Position numbers and translations under genes: made by a program. This document shows positions 5,256 to 12,273 of a stretch of DNA of 23,851 bases, in pieces. The stretch's first letter is position 1. The number at the start of each line of letters is the position of its first letter. A model generated the notes under the pieces. It saw only the letters and a program-made list of their open reading frames with translations, was not told the DNA's origin and made no database searches. This stretch comes from a virus: the IMG/VR virus record IMGVR_UViG_3300031974_002188, positions 1-23,851 of that record; one strand, 5' to 3'.

Positions 5256-5654
5256 ATGATATACATTACTCAACATCCAATTAAGAAATCAGATTTAGGA
5301 TTTCACGGAAACCTATTTGGTGGTAAGTTGTTAGCTTGGTTAGATGCAGCTGCTGTTGCATTCTGTGCAGAGTATTGTGATACTCCTCGTATGGTAACTA
5401 AGTCTATAGACCATTGTGTTTTCAATAACCCTGCCAAAGAAGGTCAGTTGGTTAAGATATATGGTAGTGTCCAAAACATAGGAACTACATCTATCACATT
5501 GAAGATGGAGGCTCGTTCTCATAATGTATATAATGGAAAACAGAATACCATACTTGCAACCAATATGACATTTGTTAGGATAGATGAGCAAGGTGATGCT
5601 ATCCCCATTTCTGAAAGAGCACATAATAAATTCAAAACGAGTAACGATGAATAA
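5256..5654 (+). CDS. acyl-CoA thioesterase, hotdog fold (YciA-like)
   Basis: Predicted to hydrolyse acyl-CoA to free fatty acid and CoA in the cytoplasm. The N-terminal motif NLFGGKLLAWLDAAAVAFC (about residues 19-37) matches the hotdog acyl-CoA hydrolase signature (G-x-x-FGG-x-x-L-x-W-x-D, with the catalytic Asp in the long helix). The following VTKSIDHCVFNNPAKEGQLVKIYG and SITLKMEARSHNV segments fit the family's beta strands. At 132 aa it is a normal single-domain length. It is coupled to the gene before it (1-nt gap) and overlaps thyA by 8 nt (ATGAATAA). A complete host-type metabolic enzyme inside a phage operon is unusual and suggests an auxiliary metabolic gene affecting lipid or CoA pools. 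The substrate cannot be inferred. Confidence 0.85.
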   Translation: MIYITQHPIKKSDLGFHGNLFGGKLLAWLDAAAVAFCAEYCDTPRMVTKSIDHCVFNNPAKEGQLVKIYGSVQNIGTTSITLKMEARSHNVYNGKQNTILATNMTFVRIDEQGDAIPISERAHNKFKTSNDE

Positions 5655-6669
5655 CTTAGACAATCAATATAATCTTCTACTCAACGAATTGTTGGAAGGT
5701 GGTGTTGGTAAAGAAGATAGGACAGGTACAGGAACTCTGTCTGTTTTCGGTAGACAAATCAGACACAATATGAAGGATGGGTTTCCTCTCATTACCACAA
5801 AGAAGATGGCTATCAAAACAATGATGACCGAACTCAAATGGTTTTTGAAAGGAGATACCAACATTAAGTATTTGGTGGAGAATGGATGTAATATTTGGAA
5901 TGGTGATGCTTATAAAGCATACTTAGATAAAGAAACTACACCAGGCATACCTCCACATGATTTTGTTTTATCAAGAAGTGAGTTCACCGATAAGATTAAA
6001 ACCGATGATGAGTTTGCTAAAAAGTGGGGAGAGTTAGGCCCTATCTATGGTAAACAATGGAGAAGTTGGAGAGGGCATCCCTATAGTACTAATCCAAATG
6101 ATTTTGACCAAATCGAAAAACTTATTCAACAACTTAGAACAAATCCAGACTCAAGAAGGTTGATGGTTAATGCTTGGAATGTTAGTCAATTGGATGACAT
6201 GACTCTCCCACCTTGTCATTATGGATTCCAAGTTTATACAAGAGAGCTGAATATGGAAGAAAGAATGGAGTATGCTTTATCTAAAAATGATTTTAGATTT
6301 ACAGATGATATCATAAATGGTGAAGATTATGAAAAACATAACATCCCAACCAGAGCAATCTCACTAATGTGGAATCAGAGAAGTGTAGATACATTTTTAG
6401 GTCTTCCATTCAATATTGCTTCCTATGGAATGTTATTGGAGTTATTAGCTTGGGAAGTTAATATGGTTGCTGATGAACTGATTGGTAACTTAGGTGATGT
6501 ACATCTTTACACCAATCACATAGAACAAGCTACAGAACAACTTGGTCGTACTCCTTTTGAACTACCTACAATAGAGGTATCCAATGTGGATATTCTTAAT
6601 GGTGAGTTCGATTATGAGATTAACGACTATCAATCACACCCAACAATTAAAGCACCATTATCAAATTAA
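5647..6669 (+). CDS. thyA: thymidylate synthase (ThyA family), 340 aa
   Basis: Converts dUMP and methylene-tetrahydrofolate to dTMP and dihydrofolate, supplying thymidine for phage DNA. Clear motifs: EDRTGTGTLSVFGRQIRH near the N-terminus (dUMP-phosphate Arg), LKWFLKGDTNIKYL, GPIYGKQWRSW, SRRLMVNAWNV, the catalytic LPPCHYGFQ with Cys190, and SVDTFLGLPFNIASYG. The frame is open upstream to 5584, but ATG 5647 (MNNLDNQYNLLLNELLEGG) is the natural start and overlaps the thioesterase stop. The protein is longer than E. coli ThyA (264 aa) owing to an insertion before GPIYG (about residues 95-130) and one after CHYGFQ (about 200-235), as seen in other phage and Bacteroidetes homologues. A 1-nt gap separates it from the next gene. 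Confidence 0.97.
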   Translation: MNNLDNQYNLLLNELLEGGVGKEDRTGTGTLSVFGRQIRHNMKDGFPLITTKKMAIKTMMTELKWFLKGDTNIKYLVENGCNIWNGDAYKAYLDKETTPGIPPHDFVLSRSEFTDKIKTDDEFAKKWGELGPIYGKQWRSWRGHPYSTNPNDFDQIEKLIQQLRTNPDSRRLMVNAWNVSQLDDMTLPPCHYGFQVYTRELNMEERMEYALSKNDFRFTDDIINGEDYEKHNIPTRAISLMWNQRSVDTFLGLPFNIASYGMLLELLAWEVNMVADELIGNLGDVHLYTNHIEQATEQLGRTPFELPTIEVSNVDILNGEFDYEINDYQSHPTIKAPLSN

Positions 6670-6670
6670 T

Positions 6671-6847
6671 ATGAAAGACACAAAGTTTAAAATCGGAGAT
6701 AAGGCATTCAAACCAAAAGGGTATAAATTCCCATGTACGATCGTATCAGTATTCGAATCCTCAAAAGGAATCAGAGTAGTAGGCGAGATGGATGAGTATG
6801 GATTACTCCACATCTTTAATGAAGACCAATTGGAACACTATACATAA
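6671..6847 (+). CDS. small SH3-like barrel phage protein (58 aa)
   Basis: The true start is ATG 6671, one base after the thyA stop; the longer upstream frame lies inside thyA. The sequence KIGDKAFKPKGYKFPCTIVSVFE is the typical opening of a small KOW/SH3-like barrel (GD-x-A/V, then P-G/C-x-I/V-x-x-V). It is followed by RVVGEMDEYGLLHIFNEDQLE, a pattern I know from short phage proteins next to nucleotide-metabolism genes. Probably a nucleic-acid or protein-binding module; partner unknown. Its stop overlaps the next start by 1 nt (TAATG). Confidence 0.7.
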   Translation: MKDTKFKIGDKAFKPKGYKFPCTIVSVFESSKGIRVVGEMDEYGLLHIFNEDQLEHYT

Positions 6848-7083
6848 TGGTAATACACATTCATTATAGCCACTTTGGTGATAAGGCACGAAAGTTATTC
6901 TTAGAAGATAAGCTAGGAGATTGTTCTATCGACTACCAACACAACTCTATAATGGGTTGGGATGGTGATGAGGAAATCAATGTATATGATTTCACCAAAA
7001 TATGCAGGATGGACAATCGGTTTAACTCCTATGAGCTGTATCATACAGAGTGGGGTATCACATTGGAAATAGATAAATCTTAA
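6847..7083 (+). CDS. hypothetical protein (78 aa)
   Basis: The start codon overlaps the previous stop (TAATG), so the two are translationally coupled. The protein is acidic/aromatic with His-rich N-terminal strands (VIHIHYSHFGDKAR) and a C-terminal beta segment (YELYHTEWGITLEIDKS). No motif is recognised. It is the last gene of the operon: its TAA at 7081-7083 is followed at once by the TTAACA repeats and a strong intrinsic terminator. Confidence 0.6.
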   Translation: MVIHIHYSHFGDKARKLFLEDKLGDCSIDYQHNSIMGWDGDEEINVYDFTKICRMDNRFNSYELYHTEWGITLEIDKS

Positions 7084-7086
7084 AAT

Positions 7087-7143
7087 TTAACATAAATTTA
7101 ACATATGGGGACTTGGATAAGTCCCCTTTTTTTGTTACATTTA
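7087..7143 (+). promoter_or_regulatory. TTAACA-repeat promoter (copy 2)
   Basis: TTAACA at 7087-7092 and 7098-7103 (11-bp period), 9 bases, TTG at 7113-7115, 20 bases, TACATTTA at 7136-7143. The 32 bases from the second repeat to the -7 box equal those of copies 1 and 4. The core elements straddle the terminator at 7107-7133. The ATG of the VWA gene is at 7154, leaving a leader of only a few bases. Confidence 0.75.
7107..7133 (+). terminator. intrinsic terminator
   Basis: Perfect 8-bp stem GGGGACTT (7107-7114)/AAGTCCCC (7119-7126) with loop GGAT, followed by seven T (7127-7133). It ends the thioesterase-thyA operon. The promoter of the next gene is built through it. Confidence 0.95.
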
Positions 7144-7153
7144 CAAAGTAATA

Positions 7154-9268
7154 ATGAGAGATACTATGAGAGACAATACTAAATACTCCTCCTATTGGTT
7201 AAAGGATGGACTCTTTGATGATGACTCTACTATTGTCAATGATAATCAATCCAAACAAAATAATCTTCTCGCTCTCGCTTCTTATAAGCGGGCAGTATCT
7301 AACTTCGTTAACATTGTAACGGGTGAGAATATTAATGTTACATTTGACCAACGTGGGGGTGATTCTTATACGGATGGTAAATCAGTTACCATCTCAGCTA
7401 AGATGGACGATAAGGACTTTGACCCTACTGTGGGTCTAGCACTACACGAAGGTTCTCACATCAAACTGACTGATTTCAATACGCTTAAAGACCTTCAGAT
7501 TGGTAAGTATCCCGATCCTATAAATGCTACTTACATCACAGAGTTGATGGAGAAGTATGGTGGGATGCACATCTCAGAGGCAACAGAACACATCACTGGT
7601 ATTCTAAAGAACCTACTGAATGTCATTGAAGACCGCCGTATTGACAATTACATTTACACTACTTCACCTGGCTACAAAGGGTACTACCACTCTATGTACG
7701 ATAAGTACTTCAACGCTAAGATTGTTGACAAAGGTCTTCAGTCTTCTGAGTATCGTACTAATGATTGGGAATCCTATATGTTCCGTATCATCAACATCAC
7801 CAACGCGCATCGTGATTTGGATGCACTTCCAATGTTGAGAAAGGTTTGGGAGATGCTTGATTTGAAGAACATTGGTCGGCTCAAAAATACTTATGAAGCA
7901 TTCACCCTCGCTGCTGAAGTCTTCAAAGTGATTGAAGATTCAATCCCAGCCCCACAAAAGTCTGACAACAATGATGATAGTGGTAATGGTTCTGAAGGTG
8001 ATTCTTCTGAAGATATGAATGGTGGTGGTGATTCATCCGAAACCAATGGTAGTGACAATACTGAAGGTAGTGGTGGTGAGTCAACCGAATCATCCAATGG
8101 TATGGATGACTCTGATGGTGATGCTGAAGGTGATGATGTGATGAGTGGTCAACCCAATCGTTCTTCCAATGGTGGTGGAGGTAAGGGTTCTTCAGATGTG
8201 CCTGATTTGACTGACCGACAGAAGAAACAACTTGAGAAAGCTATTGAGAAGCAAAAGAAGTTTCAAGATGGTGATATCACAAAGAAGAAAGTAAGTAAGA
8301 CTGAGAACGAAAAGTTGAAGACTCTATCCAATGCCGGAATTGAGCAGAAAGAGGCTGGGTCTACTTATGGTGGTCAACACTACTACAGAAAGAACACATC
8401 AACGCCTGTTATTGTGGTTCGTAACTTCACCAAGCAGCTTGTCGATTCCAAAACCATCGATATGATTTGTTCGTATGATTGGCGTGTAGACAATAACCAA
8501 CAGAACATCAACAAAGGTATTCAGATTGGTATTCAGTTGGGTAAGCGATTGAAGGTTCGTTCTGAAGAGCGTTCGTTGATTACTCCCCGAATGAAGAATG
8601 GTCGAATCTCAGGTCGACTACTGCATGAGTTGGGTATGGGTAATACACAAATCTTCGACCAGACTGTGATTAACAAACACAAGCCGGCATTCGTTCACAT
8701 ATCGATTGACGCTAGTGGTTCTATGAATGGTTCTAATTGGGACAACGCTCAGGTGGCTGCGGTGGCTATCGCTAAAGCGGCTTCAATGACTTCCAACCTT
8801 GATGTGGTCATCTCCTACCGAAGTATCCAACATAGTGGTGGCAACAATTACCAACCACTTACTCTGATTGCATACGATAGTAGGAAAGATAAGATATCAA
8901 AGATTCAACAACTCTTTAAGTATCTTGATACCAATGGTACTACTCCTGAAGGTTTGTGTTTTGAGTCTATCCTTGATGACATTGTAAAAACCAACAAAGG
9001 TGTTGATTCTTACTTCATCAACTTCTCAGATGGTCAGCCGGGCTTCGATAACAACGACATCTACTACTCAGGTGAGTATGCTATAAAACATACAGCGGAG
9101 CAAGTACGGAAGATGAATATGGCTGGTGTAAAAGTTATGTCCTACTTCATCACAGACTATGGTTATGCAATGGACAACTTCAAAGCTATGTATGGTAAGG
9201 GTGCACAACGAATCGATGTAACATCTCTAATTCCTCTGGCGAAGACTCTGAACAAAATGTTTGAGTGA
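7154..9268 (+). CDS. HExxH metallopeptidase-like / VWA-domain protein, 704 aa (CobT-like)
   Basis: The N-terminal region carries GLALHEGSHIKL, an HExxH zinc-metallopeptidase-type motif (His98, Glu99, His102). The middle (about residues 265-345) is a low-complexity acidic Ser/Gly/Asp/Asn linker followed by a basic helix. The C-terminal third is a von Willebrand factor A domain with the MIDAS motif DASGS (Asp519, Ser521, Ser523) and a later FSDGQPG. Together with the MoxR-type ATPase downstream it matches the CobS/CobT-like pairs of marine T4-like phages. MoxR ATPases with VWA partners act as metal-dependent remodelling machines. Cobalamin synthesis is not implied because no other pathway gene is here. 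ATG 7154 is used; ATG 7166 is possible. It is preceded by a TTAACA promoter. Confidence 0.85.
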   Translation: MRDTMRDNTKYSSYWLKDGLFDDDSTIVNDNQSKQNNLLALASYKRAVSNFVNIVTGENINVTFDQRGGDSYTDGKSVTISAKMDDKDFDPTVGLALHEGSHIKLTDFNTLKDLQIGKYPDPINATYITELMEKYGGMHISEATEHITGILKNLLNVIEDRRIDNYIYTTSPGYKGYYHSMYDKYFNAKIVDKGLQSSEYRTNDWESYMFRIINITNAHRDLDALPMLRKVWEMLDLKNIGRLKNTYEAFTLAAEVFKVIEDSIPAPQKSDNNDDSGNGSEGDSSEDMNGGGDSSETNGSDNTEGSGGESTESSNGMDDSDGDAEGDDVMSGQPNRSSNGGGGKGSSDVPDLTDRQKKQLEKAIEKQKKFQDGDITKKKVSKTENEKLKTLSNAGIEQKEAGSTYGGQHYYRKNTSTPVIVVRNFTKQLVDSKTIDMICSYDWRVDNNQQNINKGIQIGIQLGKRLKVRSEERSLITPRMKNGRISGRLLHELGMGNTQIFDQTVINKHKPAFVHISIDASGSMNGSNWDNAQVAAVAIAKAASMTSNLDVVISYRSIQHSGGNNYQPLTLIAYDSRKDKISKIQQLFKYLDTNGTTPEGLCFESILDDIVKTNKGVDSYFINFSDGQPGFDNNDIYYSGEYAIKHTAEQVRKMNMAGVKVMSYFITDYGYAMDNFKAMYGKGAQRIDVTSLIPLAKTLNKMFE

Positions 9269-9280
9269 TGAATCTAAAAG

Positions 9281-9335
9281 TTAACACAAACTTAACATTG
9301 GAGATTTGGAAGTTACAAAAAGATTCCTTACTTTA
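9281..9335 (+). promoter_or_regulatory. TTAACA-repeat promoter (copy 3, variant)
   Basis: TTAACA at 9281-9286 and 9292-9297; the 18-base block TTAACACAAACTTAACAT is identical to that at 14181-14198. TTG follows at 9306-9308, then 19 bases and a poorer -7 box TTACTTTA (9328-9335). Spacing is 1-2 bases shorter than in the other three copies. It lies in the 114-nt gap before the MoxR gene, where I see no hairpin terminator. Confidence 0.6.
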
Positions 9336-9382
9336 GTACTGTAATTGAGAGAGATAATAAACCGATAAACAAACAATAGATT

Positions 9383-10654
9383 ATGGCGAAAGCACAAAGA
9401 AATGTATTCCTCAAAGTTGTTCGTAATGACAACAAAGAGTTGATTCTCGTTGATTCGAATGGTACTGAGTTTATGGTGCCTGTGATTAATGAGAAGGGTA
9501 GTTCACTCTACAAACGGGCAGTTGCCGCTGCTAACAATCCTTCTAAGTATTGTTTCAAAGCTAGGGTGAAAGGTTCTCTGTCTAACGGAACATTAGAGTT
9601 CGGTCGTGTTCCAGGTGAGAAGTTCAATGGGGCTGAGCCTGTTGGAAACTTCAACAAACCAAATGGTGGTTTGGAGGTTTTCAAAATGGTGACCATCGAA
9701 ACTCCACCATCTGAACCTGTTGAGAAGCCAATGGAAGACAACTTCCTCAGTTTCATCCATACGGAGGCTAAGGGTTTGAAACCCCGAATGTTGTTTATGA
9801 GTGAGTTGAAGTGGAAGTATCTTATCCGAAACATCATCCGTGGTAAGAACATTATGATGACCGGCCCTGCTGGTTGTGGTAAGACGATGGCCGCCAAAGC
9901 AGCCGCCAATTCGATTGAGGGTTATACAATGGAAATCTTCAACTTGGGTTCAACGCAAGACCCCCGAGCAACTCTGATTGGTAATACCCAATTCGACACC
10001 AACAAAGGTACGGTCTTCAACCCATCACCTTTCGTCAAAGCAATTCAGACTCCAAACACTGTGGTAGTGTTGGATGAGATTAGCCGGGCTCACCCTGAAG
10101 CTCACAACATTCTGATGACGGTGTTGGATGCTGGTCAACGATACCTTCGGTTGGATGAGGCGGCTGATTCGCCTGTTGTCAAAGTGGCTGATGGTGTTTC
10201 CTTCATCGCTTCCGCTAACATCGGTAATGAGTACACATCGACTCGACAAATGGATAGGGCGATGATTGACCGATTCACCATCATTGAGATGGATACTCTG
10301 ACCAAAGATGAAGAGTCTGAACTACTTCGGATGATGTACCCATCGGTTGATGAGTCTGTGGTCAATGCGGTTGCTGAGATTACTTCGATGACCCGAAGTG
10401 AGGTTAAGAAAGAAACTCCTCAACTGACCAACTCACTATCTACCCGAACTGCGGTAGAGATTGGTTCTCTCCTCTACGATGGGTTCTCACTCGATGAGGC
10501 TGCTGAGATTACCATCTACCCTCTCTTCGATGACGCGGGAGGTGCTTCGTCCGAACGGACTTACATCCGACAATTCGTTCAGAAGTTCGTTGGGTCAACT
10601 GATGAGGACAATCTCTTCAATACTGAAACTGAAGATTTGACCAATCCTTTCTAA
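9383..10654 (+). CDS. MoxR-type AAA+ ATPase, 423 aa (CobS-like)
   Basis: An ATP-driven protein-remodelling enzyme. Walker A GPAGCGKT (residues 161-168), Walker B VVVLDE (227-232), sensor-1 region FIASANIGNEY, and an arginine-finger-like segment (RQMDRAMIDRF) place it in the MoxR/CobS group. Residues 1-110 are an extra beta-rich N-terminal domain ahead of the ATPase. It follows the HExxH/VWA gene but has its own TTAACA promoter and ends at a strong terminator, so it can be expressed separately. Codon and base composition differ from the surroundings: by hand count 32 of 60 bases in 9841-9900 and 29 of 60 in 10321-10380 are G/C, and arginine is mostly CGA/CGG/CGT. Marine phages carry it as 'cobS', a label I regard as misleading. 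Confidence 0.9.
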   Translation: MAKAQRNVFLKVVRNDNKELILVDSNGTEFMVPVINEKGSSLYKRAVAAANNPSKYCFKARVKGSLSNGTLEFGRVPGEKFNGAEPVGNFNKPNGGLEVFKMVTIETPPSEPVEKPMEDNFLSFIHTEAKGLKPRMLFMSELKWKYLIRNIIRGKNIMMTGPAGCGKTMAAKAAANSIEGYTMEIFNLGSTQDPRATLIGNTQFDTNKGTVFNPSPFVKAIQTPNTVVVLDEISRAHPEAHNILMTVLDAGQRYLRLDEAADSPVVKVADGVSFIASANIGNEYTSTRQMDRAMIDRFTIIEMDTLTKDEESELLRMMYPSVDESVVNAVAEITSMTRSEVKKETPQLTNSLSTRTAVEIGSLLYDGFSLDEAAEITIYPLFDDAGGASSERTYIRQFVQKFVGSTDEDNLFNTETEDLTNPF

Positions 10655-10676
10655 CAACATCGGTTGGAGTTAAGAG

Positions 10677-10702
10677 CCCCACCATTCAGGTGGGGTTTTT
10701 TT
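10677..10702 (+). terminator. intrinsic terminator after MoxR gene
   Basis: Stem CCCCACC (10677-10683)/GGTGGGG (10689-10695), loop ATTCA, followed by seven T. The A-G before the stem can pair with the first T residues to extend it. Confidence 0.95.
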
Positions 10703-10712
10703 AAAACTGATT

Positions 10713-10742
10713 TTGATAATAACTTTATTTTTTGTATATTTA
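10713..10742 (+). promoter_or_regulatory. Bacteroidetes-type promoter (TTG-N19-TATATTTA)
   Basis: TTG at 10713-10715, 19 bases, TATATTTA at 10735-10742, 16 nt before ATG 10759. It starts the run of small genes up to about 12212. No TTAACA repeats are present; the terminator occupies that position. Confidence 0.7.
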
Positions 10743-10758
10743 TCACAAATTAAATTCT

Positions 10759-11070
10759 ATGGATATAAAAGAATTAACAAATATTGTAGTTGAGACTCTT
10801 AGAGAAGATGGGTTCTTTGAGAATAAGTGGATTGATGAACATAAGTTTAGACCACGCTTCTACAATTCAGTTAAGAGTATTAACCTATCAAATGATTTAG
10901 GTCATACATTAGAATCTTTGTTTACTATAGCAGAGGAAATATCTTCGGAGATTATATCGGAGAATGTAACTAATACAATGGATGGGTTGGTAGAAAAGAA
11001 TATTGTAAGTAGAGTCCACGATGAAGATGGTGAACTTACTTACTCACTAAATAAAGATTACAATGGCTAA
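10759..11070 (+). CDS. hypothetical protein (103 aa)
   Basis: A TTG at 10732 would lengthen the frame, but it lies inside the promoter -7 region, so ATG 10759 (MDIKELTNIVVETLREDGFF) is the start. The protein is mainly helical and acidic, with a helix around residues 41-70 (NDLGHTLESLFTIAEEISSE) and a C-terminal strand pair containing VSRVHDEDGELTYSL. There is no membrane segment or known motif. It is the first gene of a small-gene operon and overlaps the next gene by 8 nt. Function unknown. Confidence 0.6.
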   Translation: MDIKELTNIVVETLREDGFFENKWIDEHKFRPRFYNSVKSINLSNDLGHTLESLFTIAEEISSEIISENVTNTMDGLVEKNIVSRVHDEDGELTYSLNKDYNG

Positions 11071-11494
11071 AGAAAGAACATTGAATGAAATAAGACAGGT
11101 CAAAGATTCTGTATACGAACACACATATGATTTAGATAATGTGTTGCCTGATGAGTATTGGAATGCACTTTCTCAATCATTAGAAGAGGTTGACCAATCA
11201 TACAATACACCCGATTGGGATGAGATGGATAGTAACTACTATCATCAATTAAGAGAACGACTCAATAAGGGTGAGGATGAAGTAGGGCCACGAAACTTTA
11301 AACAATATCAGAGTACAGAACTACCCATCCAATCGATTGTAATTCCTGCTGGTAGGCAGCACGATGGTAAGAAGATGGTTGCGTATTATCACATCATCGT
11401 TGAAGATATGGAATTGGGTGAATGTAATGGATACTACCAATTGGTTACAGAAGAACAATTAGAAAAAGAGTTTAACATCAAATATAACAACTAA
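11063..11494 (+). CDS. hypothetical protein (143 aa)
   Basis: Starts 8 nt inside the preceding gene. The N-terminal half is acidic and helical (DEYWNALSQSLEEVDQSYN). The C-terminal half looks beta-rich (PIQSIVIPAGRQHDGKKMVAYYHIIV, then GYYQLVTEEQLEKEF), ending in a helix. No motif, membrane span or signal is seen. Coupled in the same operon as its neighbours. I do not recognise it. Confidence 0.6.
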   Translation: MAKERTLNEIRQVKDSVYEHTYDLDNVLPDEYWNALSQSLEEVDQSYNTPDWDEMDSNYYHQLRERLNKGEDEVGPRNFKQYQSTELPIQSIVIPAGRQHDGKKMVAYYHIIVEDMELGECNGYYQLVTEEQLEKEFNIKYNN

Positions 11495-11497
11495 GCT

Positions 11498-11698
11498 ATG
11501 AAATACTACATTGCAAAAGTAAAGGTGATTACAACAGATAGTAAAGGTCGCCAAAAGAAAACAACAGAACAATATTGTGTTCACGCGGTATCGGTTACAG
11601 ATGCTGAAACAAAGGTGCATGAAGAATTTAAGAACGATGGTCTTACATTCGAAGTTACATCAGTATTGGAAACAAAGATTATAAAGGTAATCAACTAA
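11498..11698 (+). CDS. DUF4494-like small protein (66 aa)
   Basis: The pattern KYYIAKVKVITTDSKGRQKK, then TEQYCVHAVSVTDAETKVHEEF matches what I remember of DUF4494 (aromatic start, K-V, basic loop, K-x-T-E-x-Y-x-V-x-A-x-S-x-T-x-A-E). That small family of unknown function is found mainly in Bacteroidetes and their mobile elements. It folds presumably as an alpha/beta sandwich. The assignment is from memory and would support the Bacteroidetes host. It lies in the operon with a 3-nt gap upstream and 9-nt gap downstream. Confidence 0.6.
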   Translation: MKYYIAKVKVITTDSKGRQKKTTEQYCVHAVSVTDAETKVHEEFKNDGLTFEVTSVLETKIIKVIN

Positions 11699-11707
11699 GG
11701 AGACTAA

Positions 11708-11941
11708 ATGGTGTATGTATCTGGTTCAACTGTGGTGTTTAGTGTATTCGATACTTTAAAGGTTGGTAATATCGTAGAGGTGTTGGTATCTAAAGATAGT
11801 TTTGTATATACAATAAAATCTGAAGAGGGTAAGGTATATGAGAATGTACCAACAGACACCCAAACATCTGAAGTATTTATACACAGCACCGCAACCAGGT
11901 TGTTCAATAAATCAAATCAAAGTGGAGAACAAGAAGTTTAA
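11708..11941 (+). CDS. hypothetical beta-rich protein (77 aa)
   Basis: ATG 11708 has a good AGGAG site at 11698-11702 that overlaps the previous stop. The protein is dominated by alternating hydrophobic residues (VYVSGSTVVFSVFD, NIVEVLVSKDSFVYTIKS), suggesting a small beta barrel of SH3 or OB type. It ends with a short polar tail. There is no signal or membrane helix. The same region read in another frame gives a longer open frame (11838-12212), whose first third I regard as non-coding. Function unknown. Confidence 0.6.
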   Translation: MVYVSGSTVVFSVFDTLKVGNIVEVLVSKDSFVYTIKSEEGKVYENVPTDTQTSEVFIHSTATRLFNKSNQSGEQEV

Positions 11942-11945
11942 GTTG

Positions 11946-12212
11946 ATGAAGAAGAGGGTACTAAAGGTGTATCCTAAAGCAACTACTCAAATGACTAATG
12001 ATGGTATGTACTATGTTTCTACTGGTACTGATAAATGTATTATGTCTGAATATATGATACCACCACAAAAGGATGTGTATAACGCATGGTCAGTATTGAA
12101 TGATACCATCAAAATAAATCAGAACATTCAGAGAACACATCCAAACAGATTGGATAGTGCATCATTTGAAAAAAGATTTCACAGAATATCTCGTAGAAAT
12201 AAACGTGGATAA
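11946..12212 (+). CDS. hypothetical basic protein (88 aa)
   Basis: The frame is open from 11838, but the upstream part overlaps the preceding gene and has poor protein character. ATG 11946, four bases after that gene's stop, begins a convincing MKKRVLKVYPKATTQM. The protein is basic, with a short beta region containing GMYYVSTGTDKCI, the segment IPPQKDVYNAWSVLND, and a strongly basic C-terminus (RFHRISRRNKRG) that could contact nucleic acid. Last gene before a 61-nt gap holding a promoter-like TATTTATT. Confidence 0.6.
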   Translation: MKKRVLKVYPKATTQMTNDGMYYVSTGTDKCIMSEYMIPPQKDVYNAWSVLNDTIKINQNIQRTHPNRLDSASFEKRFHRISRRNKRG

Positions 12213-12217
12213 TCACT

Positions 12218-12243
12218 TTGATTAATTCTACTTTCATATTTAT
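12218..12243 (+). promoter_or_regulatory. possible promoter (TTTG...CATATTTAT)
   Basis: A -7-like CATATTTA (12235-12242) lies in the gap before ATG 12274, with TTTG at 12217-12220. The spacing (14 bases) is well short of the 19-20 seen elsewhere, so this is a weak candidate. Confidence 0.25.
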
Positions 12244-12273
12244 TGTAAATCACTAATATTAAATTACAATGTT

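Noticed and set aside
5584-5646. N-terminal extension of thymidylate synthase
   Set aside because: These 21 codons overlap the thioesterase in another frame and do not resemble ThyA; ATG 5647 gives the normal N-terminus.
7969-8190. Possible CRISPR or minisatellite in the repetitive GGTGATTC/GATGGT-rich stretch
   Set aside because: It is the coding sequence of an acidic Ser/Gly/Asp linker. Units vary in length and sequence with no spacer structure. No CRISPR array is visible anywhere in the window.
7154-10654. Cobalamin (cobaltochelatase CobS/CobT) function for the AAA+ and VWA genes
   Set aside because: The domains match MoxR/VWA machines in general, and no other cobalamin gene is present in the window, so the pathway label is not supported.
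411-10679. Shared GTTAAGAG string at about 413, 4830 and 10669
   Set aside because: The three sites have different contexts (inverted-repeat arm, D-arm of the cloverleaf, base of a terminator) and the shared core is short, so chance in AT-rich DNA is sufficient.
11474-11490. TTAACA followed by ATAACA near the end of the 143-aa gene
   Set aside because: The spacing is 12 bp instead of 11, the second element is mismatched and no -33/-7 promoter follows at the expected distance.
11838-11945. Upstream extension of the 88-aa basic protein
   Set aside because: It overlaps the 77-aa gene, which has a clear AGGAG site, and the translated segment has poor protein character.
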